From: an uncultured Chloroflexota bacterium
GTDB lineage: Bacteria > Chloroflexota > Chloroflexia > Thermomicrobiales > UBA6265
Assembly: GCA_937901745.1 (NCBI GenBank)
Contig: CALGSZ010000156.1
Coordinates: 1-64,000, forward strand
Length of the DNA stretch: 64,000 nt
Direction of reading: 5' to 3'
Position numbers and translations under genes: made by a program. A model generated the notes under the pieces. The model was not told where the DNA came from. It ran no database searches and saw nothing but the letters and a program-made list of their open reading frames with translations. Of this stretch, positions 1-9,301 are shown piece after piece (within the stretch, counting starts at the first letter, position 1; each line of letters begins with the position of its first letter).

Positions 1-7
1 GAATCAT

Positions 8-81
8 TGGCTGGGGAGCAGGGATTCGAACCCCAACTACCTGATCCAGAGTCAGGCGTCCTACCGTTAGACGACTCCCCA
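8..81 (-). tRNA. tRNA-Gln (anticodon CTG)
   Basis: Reading the minus strand gives a full cloverleaf: acceptor TGGGGAG paired with CTCCCCA, anticodon stem CCTGA/TCAGG around loop CTCTGGA (anticodon CTG, decoding CAG), a T-arm with GGTTCGAATCC, discriminator G and an encoded CCA at positions 8-10. The length is 74 nt including CCA. Confidence 0.96.
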
Positions 82-93
82 ATGCTGCCGGAA

Positions 94-123
94 AGTATAC
101 CAATTCTCCGCCGCCGCGTCGAA
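94..123 (-). promoter_or_regulatory. Putative sigma-70 promoter of tRNA-Gln
   Basis: On the minus strand, TTCGAC (118-123), an 18-nt spacer and TATACT (94-99, preceded by GG) lie directly upstream of the tRNA, putting the start point about 6 nt before the mature 5' end. The -10 is strong and the -35 is weak. Confidence 0.55.
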
Positions 124-269
124 TCATTTCGATCGCCAAGTCACCACCGCGCGGCAGCCCGGACCCGCCCCGCTGCTCCGCAACTCCACCAGCCCCGACA
201 ATGGTAGACTCGCGACAGCGTGGACAGACTTCACCCCGCTCGCTGCCCCGCCTTGGGATCGATTCGCAG

Positions 270-2585
270 ATGACGCAACAAATGGCGACGCCGCTCACCG
301 CTGACCATACCCACCTGCTGCATGGCTTGAATGCCGATCAGCAGACGGCTGTGACGACAATTGAGGGACCGGTCCTCGTCGTCGCTGGACCGGGATCGGG
401 CAAGACGCGCGTCTTGACCCACCGCATCGCCTATCTCATCGAAGCCTGCCAGGTGCCACCTGAGCGTATCCTCGCGGTCACCTTCACCAACAAGGCGGCG
501 CGGGAGATGCGCGAGCGCATCGGACGGCTGCTCGGAGACGGCGCCGCGGAGGGGCTCGTCATGGGCACCTTTCACTCCTTCGGCGCGCGACTCCTCCGGC
601 AGAATCCCGGTCTCGTCGCCGATCGATTGGGCATCTTGCCGAACTTCGTGATCTACGATGACGCCGATCAGCTTGCGATGGCCAAGCAGGCGATCATCAA
701 CGTCGGCCTGGATCCCAAGCAGGTGGCGCCGCGCCGGATGCTGTCGCGCATCTCGGCGGCGAAGGCGCTCTTGCTGGAACCGGCGGAGTTCGAGGCCAGC
801 GTGGAAACGTACGACGACGAAGTGGTCGCGCGCGTCTATCGCGAGTACCAGCGCCTCCTCCGGCGGTCGAACGCGGTCGATTTCGACGATCTTCTCGGGC
901 TTCCGATTCGCCTCTTCGACGAGGCGCCCTCGCTCCTCGAGCGCTACCAGGAGCGCTTTCTGCACATCCTCGTCGACGAGTACCAAGACACGAACCGCGT
1001 CCAATACGTCCTCGTCGCCGCGCTGGCCGCCAAGCATCGCAACTTGTTCGTTGTTGGCGATCCGGACCAGTCGATCTACGGGTGGCGGCAGGCGGACATT
1101 CGCAACATCCTCGACTTCGAGCGTGAGTTCCCCGACGCGAAGCGGATTCACCTCGAGCTGAACTACCGCTCAACTCGCCGCATCGTCGAGGCTGCCGACT
1201 TAGTCATTCGCGAGAACACGCAACGGATCGACCGCCGCCTGCGTACCGAGAACGAGGACGGCGAGCCGATCGTGATCCAGGAGCTCAGCGATCAGAATCA
1301 CGAGGCAACCTGGATCCGCGACCGGATCGCGCGGCTGATCCAGCAGCACGGGCTGAGCCCGGATGACTTCGCGGTTATGTACCGGACGACCGCGCAGAGC
1401 CGCGTGATAGAGCAAGCATTCCGCAACAGCAGCATCCCCTATCGCGTGGTCGGTGGCGTCCGCTTCTATGACCGCAAGGAGATCAAGGACGTCCTGGCCG
1501 TGCTCCGCCTGCTCCACAATCCGGCGGACGAGGTTAGCCTAAGCCGCGTCATCGAGAACATGCCGATTGGGCGCGGGCTCGGACCAAAGGCGATCGAGGC
1601 GATTCGCTCCTGGGCTGTTCTCAACGGTCGGCCTCTGCTGGATGGCTTCATCGCCCTCGCCGATCCGAGCGCCTTTGCTGACGCTCCTGACCTGTCCGGC
1701 TCGACGAAGGCGGCCGCGGCGAAGCTCGGCAGTCTCTTTGCCACGCTCCGCTCCGATGCAGAGCGGCTGACGCTGAGCGAGCTGTTCGACCGGATCGTCG
1801 ATCGAACCGGGTACGAAGCATCGTTCGATCGCGAGGACGAAGAGGCGATGGAGCGCTGGGCAAACGTCCTCGAGCTCCGCAACGATCTCGCGGAATACGA
1901 CGTTCTCCCGCCGGGCGAGGCCCTTCCAACCTACCTCGAGCAGGTTTCGCTCATCACGGACATCGATTCCTTGGACAAGGCGAACCAGGGCGGCGTGACG
2001 CTGATCACGCTCCACTCGGCGAAGGGCTTGGAATTTCCCGTCGTCTTCATCGCCGGCGTCGAGGAAGGGTTGCTTCCCATCAGCCGCGCGATCGAGATGG
2101 AGTTCAGCGATCCGATGCCGCTCGAGGAGGAGCGCCGCCTCTTCTACGTGGGCATCACCCGCGCTCAGAAGCTGCTGTTCATCACCTGCGCGACCACCCG
2201 CCTCGTCTACGGCCAATACCAGACGAGCGTGCCATCCCGCTTCTTGGCCTCGCTCCCGCGCGCCGAGACAAACACCCGCTCCGCGCGTTTGCCCCGAGCT
2301 CGTGGCTCGACGGGCTTGATCGAGCGAACACGGAGAGGTAGCGGTACGAGCTGGCAATCGCCCGCCATTCCACGCGAGGAACCAGCGCCAGTCGCCGCGC
2401 CCAAGCCTCCGACGCCACCGTCCTACCGCGTCGGCCAGCGAGTCTTCCATCCGAAGTTCGGTGAAGGCGTCATCCTGGAGGTATCAGATCGGCGGGACGA
2501 CCAAGAGGTGGCGGTCATGTTCAAGCGGCACGGGCAGAAGCGCCTCATTGCCAGCTTAGCGCCCCTCGAAGTGTTAGACGATTGA
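270..2585 (+). CDS. pcrA: ATP-dependent DNA helicase PcrA/UvrD (UvrD/Rep family)
   Basis: Superfamily 1A 3'-5' helicase for DNA repair and replication restart, about 771 aa. Visible motifs are Walker A GPGSGKT near residue 40, Walker B/motif II DEYQDTN near 235, motif III GDPDQSIYGWR near 263 and motif V/VI TLHSAKGLEFP near 581, plus a C-terminal PcrA-type Tudor-like segment (RVGQRVFHPKFGEGVI, near 720) that in this family contacts RNA polymerase. The frame is open from an ATG at 201, but that ATG overlaps a possible -10 (TAGACT, 205-210) and precedes no family homology, so I chose ATG 270. Another ATG at 282 is also possible, and none has a good Shine-Dalgarno. The next gene, dgt, is co-oriented 82 bp downstream. 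Confidence 0.95.
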   Translation: MTQQMATPLTADHTHLLHGLNADQQTAVTTIEGPVLVVAGPGSGKTRVLTHRIAYLIEACQVPPERILAVTFTNKAAREMRERIGRLLGDGAAEGLVMGTFHSFGARLLRQNPGLVADRLGILPNFVIYDDADQLAMAKQAIINVGLDPKQVAPRRMLSRISAAKALLLEPAEFEASVETYDDEVVARVYREYQRLLRRSNAVDFDDLLGLPIRLFDEAPSLLERYQERFLHILVDEYQDTNRVQYVLVAALAAKHRNLFVVGDPDQSIYGWRQADIRNILDFEREFPDAKRIHLELNYRSTRRIVEAADLVIRENTQRIDRRLRTENEDGEPIVIQELSDQNHEATWIRDRIARLIQQHGLSPDDFAVMYRTTAQSRVIEQAFRNSSIPYRVVGGVRFYDRKEIKDVLAVLRLLHNPADEVSLSRVIENMPIGRGLGPKAIEAIRSWAVLNGRPLLDGFIALADPSAFADAPDLSGSTKAAAAKLGSLFATLRSDAERLTLSELFDRIVDRTGYEASFDREDEEAMERWANVLELRNDLAEYDVLPPGEALPTYLEQVSLITDIDSLDKANQGGVTLITLHSAKGLEFPVVFIAGVEEGLLPISRAIEMEFSDPMPLEEERRLFYVGITRAQKLLFITCATTRLVYGQYQTSVPSRFLASLPRAETNTRSARLPRARGSTGLIERTRRGSGTSWQSPAIPREEPAPVAAPKPPTPPSYRVGQRVFHPKFGEGVILEVSDRRDDQEVAVMFKRHGQKRLIASLAPLEVLDD

Positions 2586-2639
2586 CACCGACGTCTGAAG
2601 CGACTCGCCTCGGCAAGACACGCCCGTACGTACGAGGTG

Positions 2640-2645
2640 TACAAT
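2640..2645 (+). promoter_or_regulatory. Putative -10 element upstream of dgt
   Basis: TACAAT preceded by TG lies 22 nt upstream of the GTG start of the dGTPase gene, in the short gap after pcrA. No convincing -35 is visible, so this could be an extended -10 promoter or chance. Confidence 0.35.
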
Positions 2646-2667
2646 CTTTCTCAGGCATGCGAAAGGC

Positions 2668-3729
2668 GTGGTCGAGAGCATGACGACAGCCGCCGGTACC
2701 ACAATTCGAGAACAGCTAGAAGCATTGGAAGCATCGCTCCTCGCGCCTGCGGCAACGCTGAGTCGCGACGCGGTGCGCCGCAAGCCGGAAGAGGAGTCCT
2801 CGATCCGCACGGCGTTCCAGCGCGACCGCGACCGCATTATCCACAGCAAGAGCTTCCGGCGGCTTATGCACAAGACGCAGGTCTTCATCGCGCCGACAGG
2901 AGATCATTACCGGACGCGGCTGACGCACACACTGGAGGTCACACAGATCGCGCGCACGATCGGTCGCGCGCTGCGCCTCAACGAAGACTTGATCGAAGCA
3001 ATAGGTCTCGGGCACGACCTCGGGCACACGCCGTTCGGTCACGCCGGTGAGGCGGCACTCGCGGAGATCCTTCCCGGCTTTCGCCACAATGAGCAGTCGC
3101 TCCGCGTCGTTGACGTGCTGGAGAAGGGCGGCGCCGGGCTCAACCTGACGGAGCAGGTGCGCGACGGCATCTTGCGGCACTCCAAGCCGCACGACGAGAT
3201 CACCGGTTCTGTCTCCGGTCGTCCCGGTTCCCTCGAAGGCGAGGTCGTCAAGATTGCTGACGGTATCGCCTACATCAACCACGATCTCGACGACGCGATC
3301 CGGGCCGGGTTGGTTCACCCTTCGGACCTGCCATCGATCGTGACCGAGGTGCTCGGCAACACCCACGCCGAGCGGATCAACACGCTCGTCTGCGACATCG
3401 TTGAGCATTCGACGACGTCGGAGCGTCCGGGCCGCATCGCGATGTCCCCAACCGTTCAAGAAGCGGCGAACGCGCTCCGTCGCTTCCTCTTCGATCAGGT
3501 CTACAACCCGCTCAACGCGCGGGAGGACACGCTCCGGGCGCAACACGTCATTCGCGAGCTGGCCGCGTATTACCTCGAAGACCCGAACCGCCTCCCCCCG
3601 GAGCACCGGCAGGTCGGACGCGATGAGCCGCCCGAACGACTCGTCGCCGACTACATCGCCAGCATGACCGATCGGTTCGCTGTCGAGACGTTTCAGCGAC
3701 TCTTCGTCCCACGCCAATGGTCCGCATGA
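2668..3729 (+). CDS. dgt: Deoxyguanosinetriphosphate triphosphohydrolase-like HD protein
   Basis: HD-superfamily dNTP triphosphohydrolase of the short (about 350 aa) Dgt-like class, which hydrolyses dGTP/dNTPs to the nucleoside and tripolyphosphate. The sequence shows the N-terminal FRRLMHKTQVF motif, the first metal His in RLTHTLEVTQIAR (near residue 87), the HD pair in GHDLGHTPFGHAGE (near 115) and a later EGEVVKIADGIAYINHDLDDA metal-binding Asp segment, shown here without its full context. The start is GTG 2668 with GAAAGG upstream, and ATG 2680 is an alternative. It sits between a helicase and primase, consistent with nucleotide-pool control during replication. Confidence 0.92.
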   Translation: MVESMTTAAGTTIREQLEALEASLLAPAATLSRDAVRRKPEEESSIRTAFQRDRDRIIHSKSFRRLMHKTQVFIAPTGDHYRTRLTHTLEVTQIARTIGRALRLNEDLIEAIGLGHDLGHTPFGHAGEAALAEILPGFRHNEQSLRVVDVLEKGGAGLNLTEQVRDGILRHSKPHDEITGSVSGRPGSLEGEVVKIADGIAYINHDLDDAIRAGLVHPSDLPSIVTEVLGNTHAERINTLVCDIVEHSTTSERPGRIAMSPTVQEAANALRRFLFDQVYNPLNAREDTLRAQHVIRELAAYYLEDPNRLPPEHRQVGRDEPPERLVADYIASMTDRFAVETFQRLFVPRQWSA

Positions 3730-3765
3730 TCGCCGCCGCGCCGACCTTGCTCGGATGAGGTAACT

Positions 3766-5661
3766 ATGGCCCGAGACGCGGTTGCCGAAGTTCGCGAGCG
3801 TACGGATATCGTCGAGCTTGTCTCGCGGTACGTGCCGCTGAAGAAGACCGGGCGCAGCTTCAAAGGCCTGTGCCCGTTCCATCAGGAGAAGACGCCGTCG
3901 TTCGTCGTCTTCCCGGAGTCTGGCAACTTCCATTGCTTCGGCTGTGGGAAGGGCGGTGACGTCTTCACCTTCTTCATGCAGATCGAGCACGTCGAGTTCC
4001 GCGAGGCGTTGCGCGAGCTGGCCAAGCGCGCCGGTGTGGAGCTCGCGACCGCTCCGACTGTCGCGCCGGAGGTCGACGCGCACCGGCAACGGTTGATTGA
4101 TCTCAATGAGCTCGCGGCCACTTTCTACGCCAATGTCCTGGCGAACTCGACGGCGGGCGAGCCAGGCCGGGAGCTGGCCCGCAAGCGTGGCCTGACGCCG
4201 GAAGTCATCAGCCGGTTCGGTATCGGCTTCGCGCCAGATTCGTGGGATTCACTGCACCGCTATCTGGCGTCTCGCGGTATCGATCCGGAACTCGCGGTTG
4301 AAGCTGGTCTGCTCCAGAAGCGAGAGTCTGGCGGCTATTACGACCGATTCCGGAATCGGCTGATGTTCCCGATCCGCACGCGGGATGGGCGCGTCGTCGG
4401 CTTTGGCGGACGCGCGCTCGGCGACGCCCAGCCCAAATACCTGAATTCACCGCAGTCCGCGATCTTCGACAAGAGCACGCTACTGTACGCGCTCGACCTT
4501 GCCCAGTCCGAGATCCGCGCGCGCGACCAGGTAATCATCGTCGAGGGCTACATGGACGCGATCGCCGCGCACCAGCACGGCTACGCCAATGTGGTCGCTG
4601 CCATGGGTACGGCGCTCACGGAAGCGCAGATCGAGCAGGTGAAGCGGCTGACGAAGCGAATCGTTCTCGCTCTCGACGCCGATGCCGCCGGACAGATGGC
4701 GACACTTCGTAGCCTCGACTCGATGCAGCAAGCGCTCGATGCGGAGGAAGTGCCGGTGCCGGATGCCCTCGGCGTCATCCGCTTCGAGCGCAAGCTGAAC
4801 GCTGAGATCTCGATCCTCCAGCTACCCGAGGGTAAGGACCCCGACGAACTCATCCGCAAGTCGCCGGAGCGCTGGCCGGCGGTCGTCGCCGCGGCGCGAC
4901 CGTTCCTCGATTTCTACATTGACGCGGTGACTCGCGACGTCTCCCCCACCGACGCTAAAGCGAAGTCGGAGGCTGTCCACCGCGTCGCGCCGGTCCTACG
5001 GCAAGTCCCGGACCGCGTCGTCCAGGCACATTATGTCCACGAATTGGCTCGCCGACTCCGCCTCGATGAGCGCATCGTGCAGTCGGAGATCCGACGAACC
5101 GCCTTCCAGCGAACATCCACGCCAGCGCAATCGCAGCGGTCGCGCGCCTCGGCGACCCGGGTTAGCCACGAGGACTACCTGTTGGCGTTGCTCCTTCAGC
5201 ACCGTGCCATTTGCCGTGAGGTGCTGCCGCAGGTTCCGGAAGATGATCTGATGGATGCGCGGAATCGGCAGCTCCTGGCTGTGCTCCGCGACGAGGAGAT
5301 TCCGTTCGAGCTGGAACCAATCCAGATCATCGCCGGTCTCGACGACACGTTGGCCGACCATGCGGAGCGACTGTTGACTTTGCTCGAAGGAAAGCCGGCT
5401 CAACTACCTGGACAGATCGTGCGCGAGGCTCGGCAGACGCTCGATCTCCTCGGCAAGGAGCGCTACGCGTTCCTCCTGCGGCAGCTTAGCCAGCAGCTCG
5501 CCGATGCCCAGCAGGCGAACGACCACGAAACTGTCGCCCAACTCACCGCGCAGCTAGCTGAGCTGGCGGAGCGGCACCGGCGGTTCTACCCGCCGCCATC
5601 GCCCTACTTCCGCGACAGCCGCGACAAGACACCCGTCAGCGCGTTGCTGCGAGCTACTTGA
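3766..5661 (+). CDS. dnaG: DNA primase DnaG
   Basis: Synthesises RNA primers at the replication fork, 631 aa. The N-terminal CHC2 zinc-binding domain is visible (Cys36, His39, Cys57, Cys60: CPFHQEKTPSF ... FHCFGCGKGG). It is followed by the catalytic core with the TOPRIM motif IVEGYMDAIA near residue 257 and the metal-binding ALDADAAG near 303, then a C-terminal helicase-interacting region of low conservation. ATG 3766 has GAGG upstream. In many bacteria dnaG is followed by rpoD. Here it is followed by the convergent selA, whose 3' end overlaps dnaG by 8 bp. Confidence 0.97.
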   Translation: MARDAVAEVRERTDIVELVSRYVPLKKTGRSFKGLCPFHQEKTPSFVVFPESGNFHCFGCGKGGDVFTFFMQIEHVEFREALRELAKRAGVELATAPTVAPEVDAHRQRLIDLNELAATFYANVLANSTAGEPGRELARKRGLTPEVISRFGIGFAPDSWDSLHRYLASRGIDPELAVEAGLLQKRESGGYYDRFRNRLMFPIRTRDGRVVGFGGRALGDAQPKYLNSPQSAIFDKSTLLYALDLAQSEIRARDQVIIVEGYMDAIAAHQHGYANVVAAMGTALTEAQIEQVKRLTKRIVLALDADAAGQMATLRSLDSMQQALDAEEVPVPDALGVIRFERKLNAEISILQLPEGKDPDELIRKSPERWPAVVAAARPFLDFYIDAVTRDVSPTDAKAKSEAVHRVAPVLRQVPDRVVQAHYVHELARRLRLDERIVQSEIRRTAFQRTSTPAQSQRSRASATRVSHEDYLLALLLQHRAICREVLPQVPEDDLMDARNRQLLAVLRDEEIPFELEPIQIIAGLDDTLADHAERLLTLLEGKPAQLPGQIVREARQTLDLLGKERYAFLLRQLSQQLADAQQANDHETVAQLTAQLAELAERHRRFYPPPSPYFRDSRDKTPVSALLRAT

Positions 5662-7060
5662 CGGCCGCAACAACCGCGCTGATCAGCGCATCGTCCGACT
5701 CTGGGAGCACCGTGCGCAGATCTAGCAGGTAGCGATCGCCGGCGATATAGCCGAAGACGCGCGGAGCGCCCGTTCGCAGCCGGCGGCCAATCTCCTCGGC
5801 GGAGAGACCCGGCGCCGAGAGTGAGATGCCGAAGCTCGGCAGTGTCTGCCCCGGCAGCGCGCCACCGCCGATCGTCGCGACGGTTTCAGTAACCTCTGCC
5901 GAGATACTGGCCGCGCAAAGCCGCGAGGCGATAGCGTCTGCTCTCTCGCGGAGTCGCTCGGCCGCGGCAGAAATCATGCGCCAAACTGGAATCGCCTCCA
6001 CCGCTTCGCCGCTCGCGTAATGACGCAGCGTTGCGGCCAGCCCGGCGAGGCATGTCTTGTCCGCCCTAACTGCTCGCGCCAATGGGTGCGCCTCGATCCG
6101 CGCCACAAATTCCCGCTTGCCGGCGATGATGCCCGCCTGCGGTCCGCCTAAGAGCTTGTCGCCGCTGGCCGTCACGATTGCCGCGCCCGCCGCGAGGCTT
6201 TCCCCGATCGTCGGCTCATGCTCGAGTCCGAATTTCGCGGTATCGATCAGCGCGCCACTGCCGAGGTCCTCAACGACAGGAAGACTGTGCTCGGCGGCAA
6301 GCTCTGCCAGCTCGGCAACGCTTGCCGAAGCGGTGAAGCCGGAAATGCGGAAGTTGCTCGGGTGCACCTTGAGTAGCAGCGCGGTGCGCTCATCAATCGC
6401 CGCCGCGTAGTCGCGCGCATAAGTCCGGTTCGTCGTCCCTACCTCGACGAGCTCCGCCCCGCTCTGCCGCAGCACATCAGGGATGCGGAAGCCGCCGCCA
6501 ATCTCGACTGCCTCTCCGCGCGAGACGATCACCGCGCGCCCAGCCGCCAAGGCCGAGAGCGTCAGTAGGACGGCGGCCGCGTTGTTGTTCACGACCAGGG
6601 TCGCCTCCGCGCCCGTGAGCAGCCGCATCAGCGACGCGATCTCGCTCATGCGCCCGCCACGCACGTTCGATTCGGGATCGATCTCGAGCGAGACAGCGCT
6701 CGCGGCCGCCTGTGCCATCGCCGCCGCCGCCTCCGCGCTGACCGGCGCTCGGCCGAGATTCGTGTGGATGATGACGCCGGTAGCATTGATGACCGGCTCG
6801 AGGCGTTGCCGCTCGAACGCGGCCAGCGCCGCCATCGCTTCCTCAACGATTTCAGCGCGAGGCAAGGCGGCGCCCTCGGCGATGCGCGCTCTGACTCTTT
6901 GGAGGAAATCCTGGAAGAAGCGGGTCAACGCCTCGTCGGCAAGGGTCGTCACTTCGCGGTCGCGAGCCTCGCGCATGAGGGAGGAGACCGATGGCACCTC
7001 CGCCATCGGTGAGGCAGGTCGAGCCGTAGCCGCGGAACCCGCGTGAGCGTCCATCGGCAT
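5654..7060 (-). CDS. selA: L-seryl-tRNA(Sec) selenium transferase
   Basis: PLP enzyme converting Ser-tRNA(Sec) to Sec-tRNA(Sec) with selenophosphate, about 468 aa, which is the usual SelA length. Family hallmarks are INATGVIIHTNLGRAP near residue 95, VVNNNAAAVLLTL and the PLP-lysine motif SGDKLLGGPQAG near residue 300. The frame extends to a TTG at 7084, but ATG 7060 is preceded by GGAG at 8 nt and avoids the terminator hairpin at 7088-7114. No selB, selC or selD and no tRNA-Sec lie in this window, so the rest of the selenocysteine pathway must be elsewhere if it exists. It overlaps the 3' end of dnaG by 8 bp. Confidence 0.95.
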   Translation of the reverse strand: MPMDAHAGSAATARPASPMAEVPSVSSLMREARDREVTTLADEALTRFFQDFLQRVRARIAEGAALPRAEIVEEAMAALAAFERQRLEPVINATGVIIHTNLGRAPVSAEAAAAMAQAAASAVSLEIDPESNVRGGRMSEIASLMRLLTGAEATLVVNNNAAAVLLTLSALAAGRAVIVSRGEAVEIGGGFRIPDVLRQSGAELVEVGTTNRTYARDYAAAIDERTALLLKVHPSNFRISGFTASASVAELAELAAEHSLPVVEDLGSGALIDTAKFGLEHEPTIGESLAAGAAIVTASGDKLLGGPQAGIIAGKREFVARIEAHPLARAVRADKTCLAGLAATLRHYASGEAVEAIPVWRMISAAAERLRERADAIASRLCAASISAEVTETVATIGGGALPGQTLPSFGISLSAPGLSAEEIGRRLRTGAPRVFGYIAGDRYLLDLRTVLPESDDALISAVVAAVK

Positions 7061-7087
7061 GGCGAATGCTCCGGGAGCGAACAAAGA

Positions 7088-7114
7088 GGGGGAGCGCCTC
7101 TTCGACGCTCCCCC
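7088..7114 (-). terminator. Intrinsic terminator downstream of tRNA-Pro
   Basis: A perfect 9-bp stem GGGGGAGCG/CGCTCCCCC with a 9-nt loop is followed on the minus strand by CTCTTTGTTC. It separates tRNA-Pro from selA, so selA is expressed by read-through or from its own promoter. Confidence 0.75.
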
Positions 7115-7118
7115 GTTC

Positions 7119-7196
<78 letters not shown>

Positions 7197-7240
7197 ATCG
7201 AAGCCAGCCGCATGCGAAATGCGCTGCGATGCCGATGGAA

Positions 7241-7269
7241 ATGCTACCACAATCGCATCACAGCGACAA
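7241..7269 (-). promoter_or_regulatory. Putative promoter of tRNA-Pro
   Basis: On the minus strand TTGTCG (7264-7269), a 17-nt spacer and TAGCAT (7241-7246, preceded by TGG) lie about 45 nt upstream of the tRNA. The rest of the 359-bp gap 7197-7555 shows no gene or recognisable RNA. Confidence 0.5.
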
Positions 7270-7520
7270 CCGCGCTCGCTGGCAATGTTGCGCATAATCG
7301 GTCCCGATTGCCCGTGCCGATGCAACCCGCGAGGACAGGAAATTGGCTGGCCACGTATGTCGAGATTCGTCGGACAACCCCGCGGCTGTCGCTCGCGAAT
7401 CCTCCAGAGCAATCTGAAATCGTAATGTTGTAGCAAGCGACAATTTCCCAAATAGGCGCTGCCAAATCGTCCATACAGTATGTACGTACAACACCTGAAA
7501 TCGGAGGGTGAACGATGTGG

Positions 7521-7526
7521 TATTCT
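7521..7526 (+). promoter_or_regulatory. Putative extended -10 element for tRNA-Arg
   Basis: TATTCT preceded by TGG lies 30 nt upstream of tRNA-Arg. No good -35 is present at the right distance, so confidence is low. Confidence 0.3.
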
Positions 7527-7555
7527 TGGTGTGTTGACCGCCTTCTCTGGGTCGC

Positions 7556-7628
7556 GCCCGCGTAGCTCAGTGGATAGAGCGCCGCCGTCCTAAGGCGGGC
7601 GTCGGGGGTTCGAGTCCCTCCGCGGGCA
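7556..7628 (+). tRNA. tRNA-Arg (anticodon CCT)
   Basis: Cloverleaf with acceptor GCCCGCG/CGCGGGC, D-arm GCTCAGTGGATAGAGC, anticodon stem CCGCC/GGCGG around GTCCTAA (anticodon CCT, decoding AGG), T-arm GGGTTCGAGTCCC and discriminator A. CCA is not encoded; the genomic bases after the discriminator are CCT, unlike the other two tRNAs here. The following 329 bp up to the glycosyltransferase start hold nothing recognisable. Confidence 0.95.
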
Positions 7629-7957
7629 CCTCATCGTCTCACACCTCCGCGCGTCTCCAACTCCGTCGCAACACGTCAAGTTCAGTGCTCGGCTCGCGGC
7701 TGTATCTCGTGCATCCACGCAGCGCGGGTATGAGACTCACGTAGCTTCCAACTCAAGATGGATTTCGAGCCCAACTCCTGCCACCCGCGTCTCATGGCCC
7801 GGCGTTTGCTATCATTTCGAAAGTGTCGTCGAACGGGCTGACTCCGAACGTCGAAACTCCCACCGTCGGGAACTTGCATGTCTCCGTCCGCGTTCGAACG
7901 ACGAGGCCTGAAGCGTTGTCGAACGCGCCGAGCCGACGCTCTGCGCGGGCAGGAAGG

Positions 7958-9286
7958 ATGATTTATAGCGTGAAGACCTACGACTATCCGGGGCCGTCTG
8001 TCTTCGGCTTCGAGACGGATGCCCCGCGCCGCGTAGCCTCGATCTCAGTACACACATCGCCGCTCGCGTCCCTAGGCAGCAAGGACGCGGGCGGAATGAA
8101 TGTCTACGTCCGCGAGCTTTCGTGCCACACGGCCGCTCTCGGAATTCCCGTCGATATCTTCACCCGCCGAACTGATCCCCACAGCCCAGACACCATCGAA
8201 CTCTGTCCCGGCGTCACCGTCGTCAACATCACCGCCGGCCCCCCGGAGCCCCTCGACAAGAACGCGCTCTTCGACTATCTCCCCGAATTCGCCGAGGGGA
8301 TGGTCCTGCACGCCTTGCGCGCCGGCGTCCGGTACGACGTCGTCCACGCCCACTACTGGCTCTCAGGCTGGGTTGCGCACCTTCTGAAGCGCTATTGGGG
8401 TTCGCCGTTCGTCCTGATGTTCCACACGCTGGCGCACATGAAGAACGCGGTCTCCCGCCCGTCGGACAGAGAGACCGCGCTTCGGATGCAGGTCGAGCGG
8501 CGATTGATGGATCTAGCAGATAGCCTGATCGCCGCGAACCCGGCCGAGCGCGCCGACCTCATTTGGCGGCAGCACACACCGGCCAACAAGATCTGCACGA
8601 TTCCGCCCGGCGTCGATACCGCGCGTTTCACGCCGCAGGATCGGGAGGAATCCCGGCGACTCATCGGCGTCTCCCCGGCCGAGCGCGTCATCACCTTCGT
8701 CGGCCGCGTCGATCCGATCAAGGGGATTGACACGCTGCTGGAGACGGCCGCCGTCCTCGACGCGCGATCTTCGGACTTCACCGTACTCTTCATTGGCGGG
8801 GACCTCGACGGGGATGGTAAGCCAATTGGCCCGCTGGCCGATGTCGCTGCTGAGGCAGAGTGCCTCGGTGTGCGCGATCACTTCCGCTTCGTTGGTGCAC
8901 AGCCACAGGAACGCCTCCCCCTCTTCTACAGCGCGGCTGATGTTGTGGTCGTCCCCTCGCGCTATGAGTCGTTCGGTCTCGTCGCCGTCGAGGCGATGGC
9001 GTGCGGCGTGCCGGTCGTCGCATCGCGGGTCGGTGGCCTCATCTACACGATCGAGGAAGGGGAATCCGGCTTCTTGGTTCCGGCAGGGGACGCGGCTGCC
9101 TTCGCGGACGCTTGCGAGCGCCTGCTCAGCGACGCCGCGCTACGCGAGAGGATGGGCCAGCGTGGCCACGCCATCGCTCAGCGCTTCGCGTGGCCGGTCG
9201 TGGCCGAGTCCGTCGTGCATGTTTACCAGCGCTTGGCGAGCGGCTCGCGGTCGGACCTTTGTTGTCCCGAGCCAATCTTCGCCTGA
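7958..9286 (+). CDS. GT4-family glycosyltransferase, MshA / sucrose-phosphate-synthase-like
   Basis: Retaining glycosyltransferase of about 442 aa with two Rossmann-like (GT-B) domains. The N-terminal SLGSKDAGGMNVYVREL segment is the MshA/SPS-type donor/acceptor loop. The EX7E donor-binding motif is seen in PSRYESFGLVAVEAMACG (near residue 335), followed by GVPVVASRVGGL. The frame is open from GTG 7823, but the extra 45 residues have no family character, and ATG 7958 directly follows AGGAAGG. MshA makes the mycothiol precursor in actinobacteria. Whether this protein does so is unknown, because no mshB/C/D is nearby. A sugar-phosphate or glycolipid transferase is equally possible. Confidence 0.85.
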   Translation: MIYSVKTYDYPGPSVFGFETDAPRRVASISVHTSPLASLGSKDAGGMNVYVRELSCHTAALGIPVDIFTRRTDPHSPDTIELCPGVTVVNITAGPPEPLDKNALFDYLPEFAEGMVLHALRAGVRYDVVHAHYWLSGWVAHLLKRYWGSPFVLMFHTLAHMKNAVSRPSDRETALRMQVERRLMDLADSLIAANPAERADLIWRQHTPANKICTIPPGVDTARFTPQDREESRRLIGVSPAERVITFVGRVDPIKGIDTLLETAAVLDARSSDFTVLFIGGDLDGDGKPIGPLADVAAEAECLGVRDHFRFVGAQPQERLPLFYSAADVVVVPSRYESFGLVAVEAMACGVPVVASRVGGLIYTIEEGESGFLVPAGDAAAFADACERLLSDAALRERMGQRGHAIAQRFAWPVVAESVVHVYQRLASGSRSDLCCPEPIFA

Positions 9287-9301
9287 GAGCTGAATCGCGG
9301 G

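Noticed and set aside
2716..4089. 457-codon minus-strand ORF antisense to dgt and dnaG
   Set aside because: It is a GC-rich shadow frame opposite two strongly conserved genes, with no recognisable domain and no Shine-Dalgarno. Similar long antisense frames occur opposite pcrA (231-1151), secA (15587-16669) and the HD-GYP gene (45260-46483).
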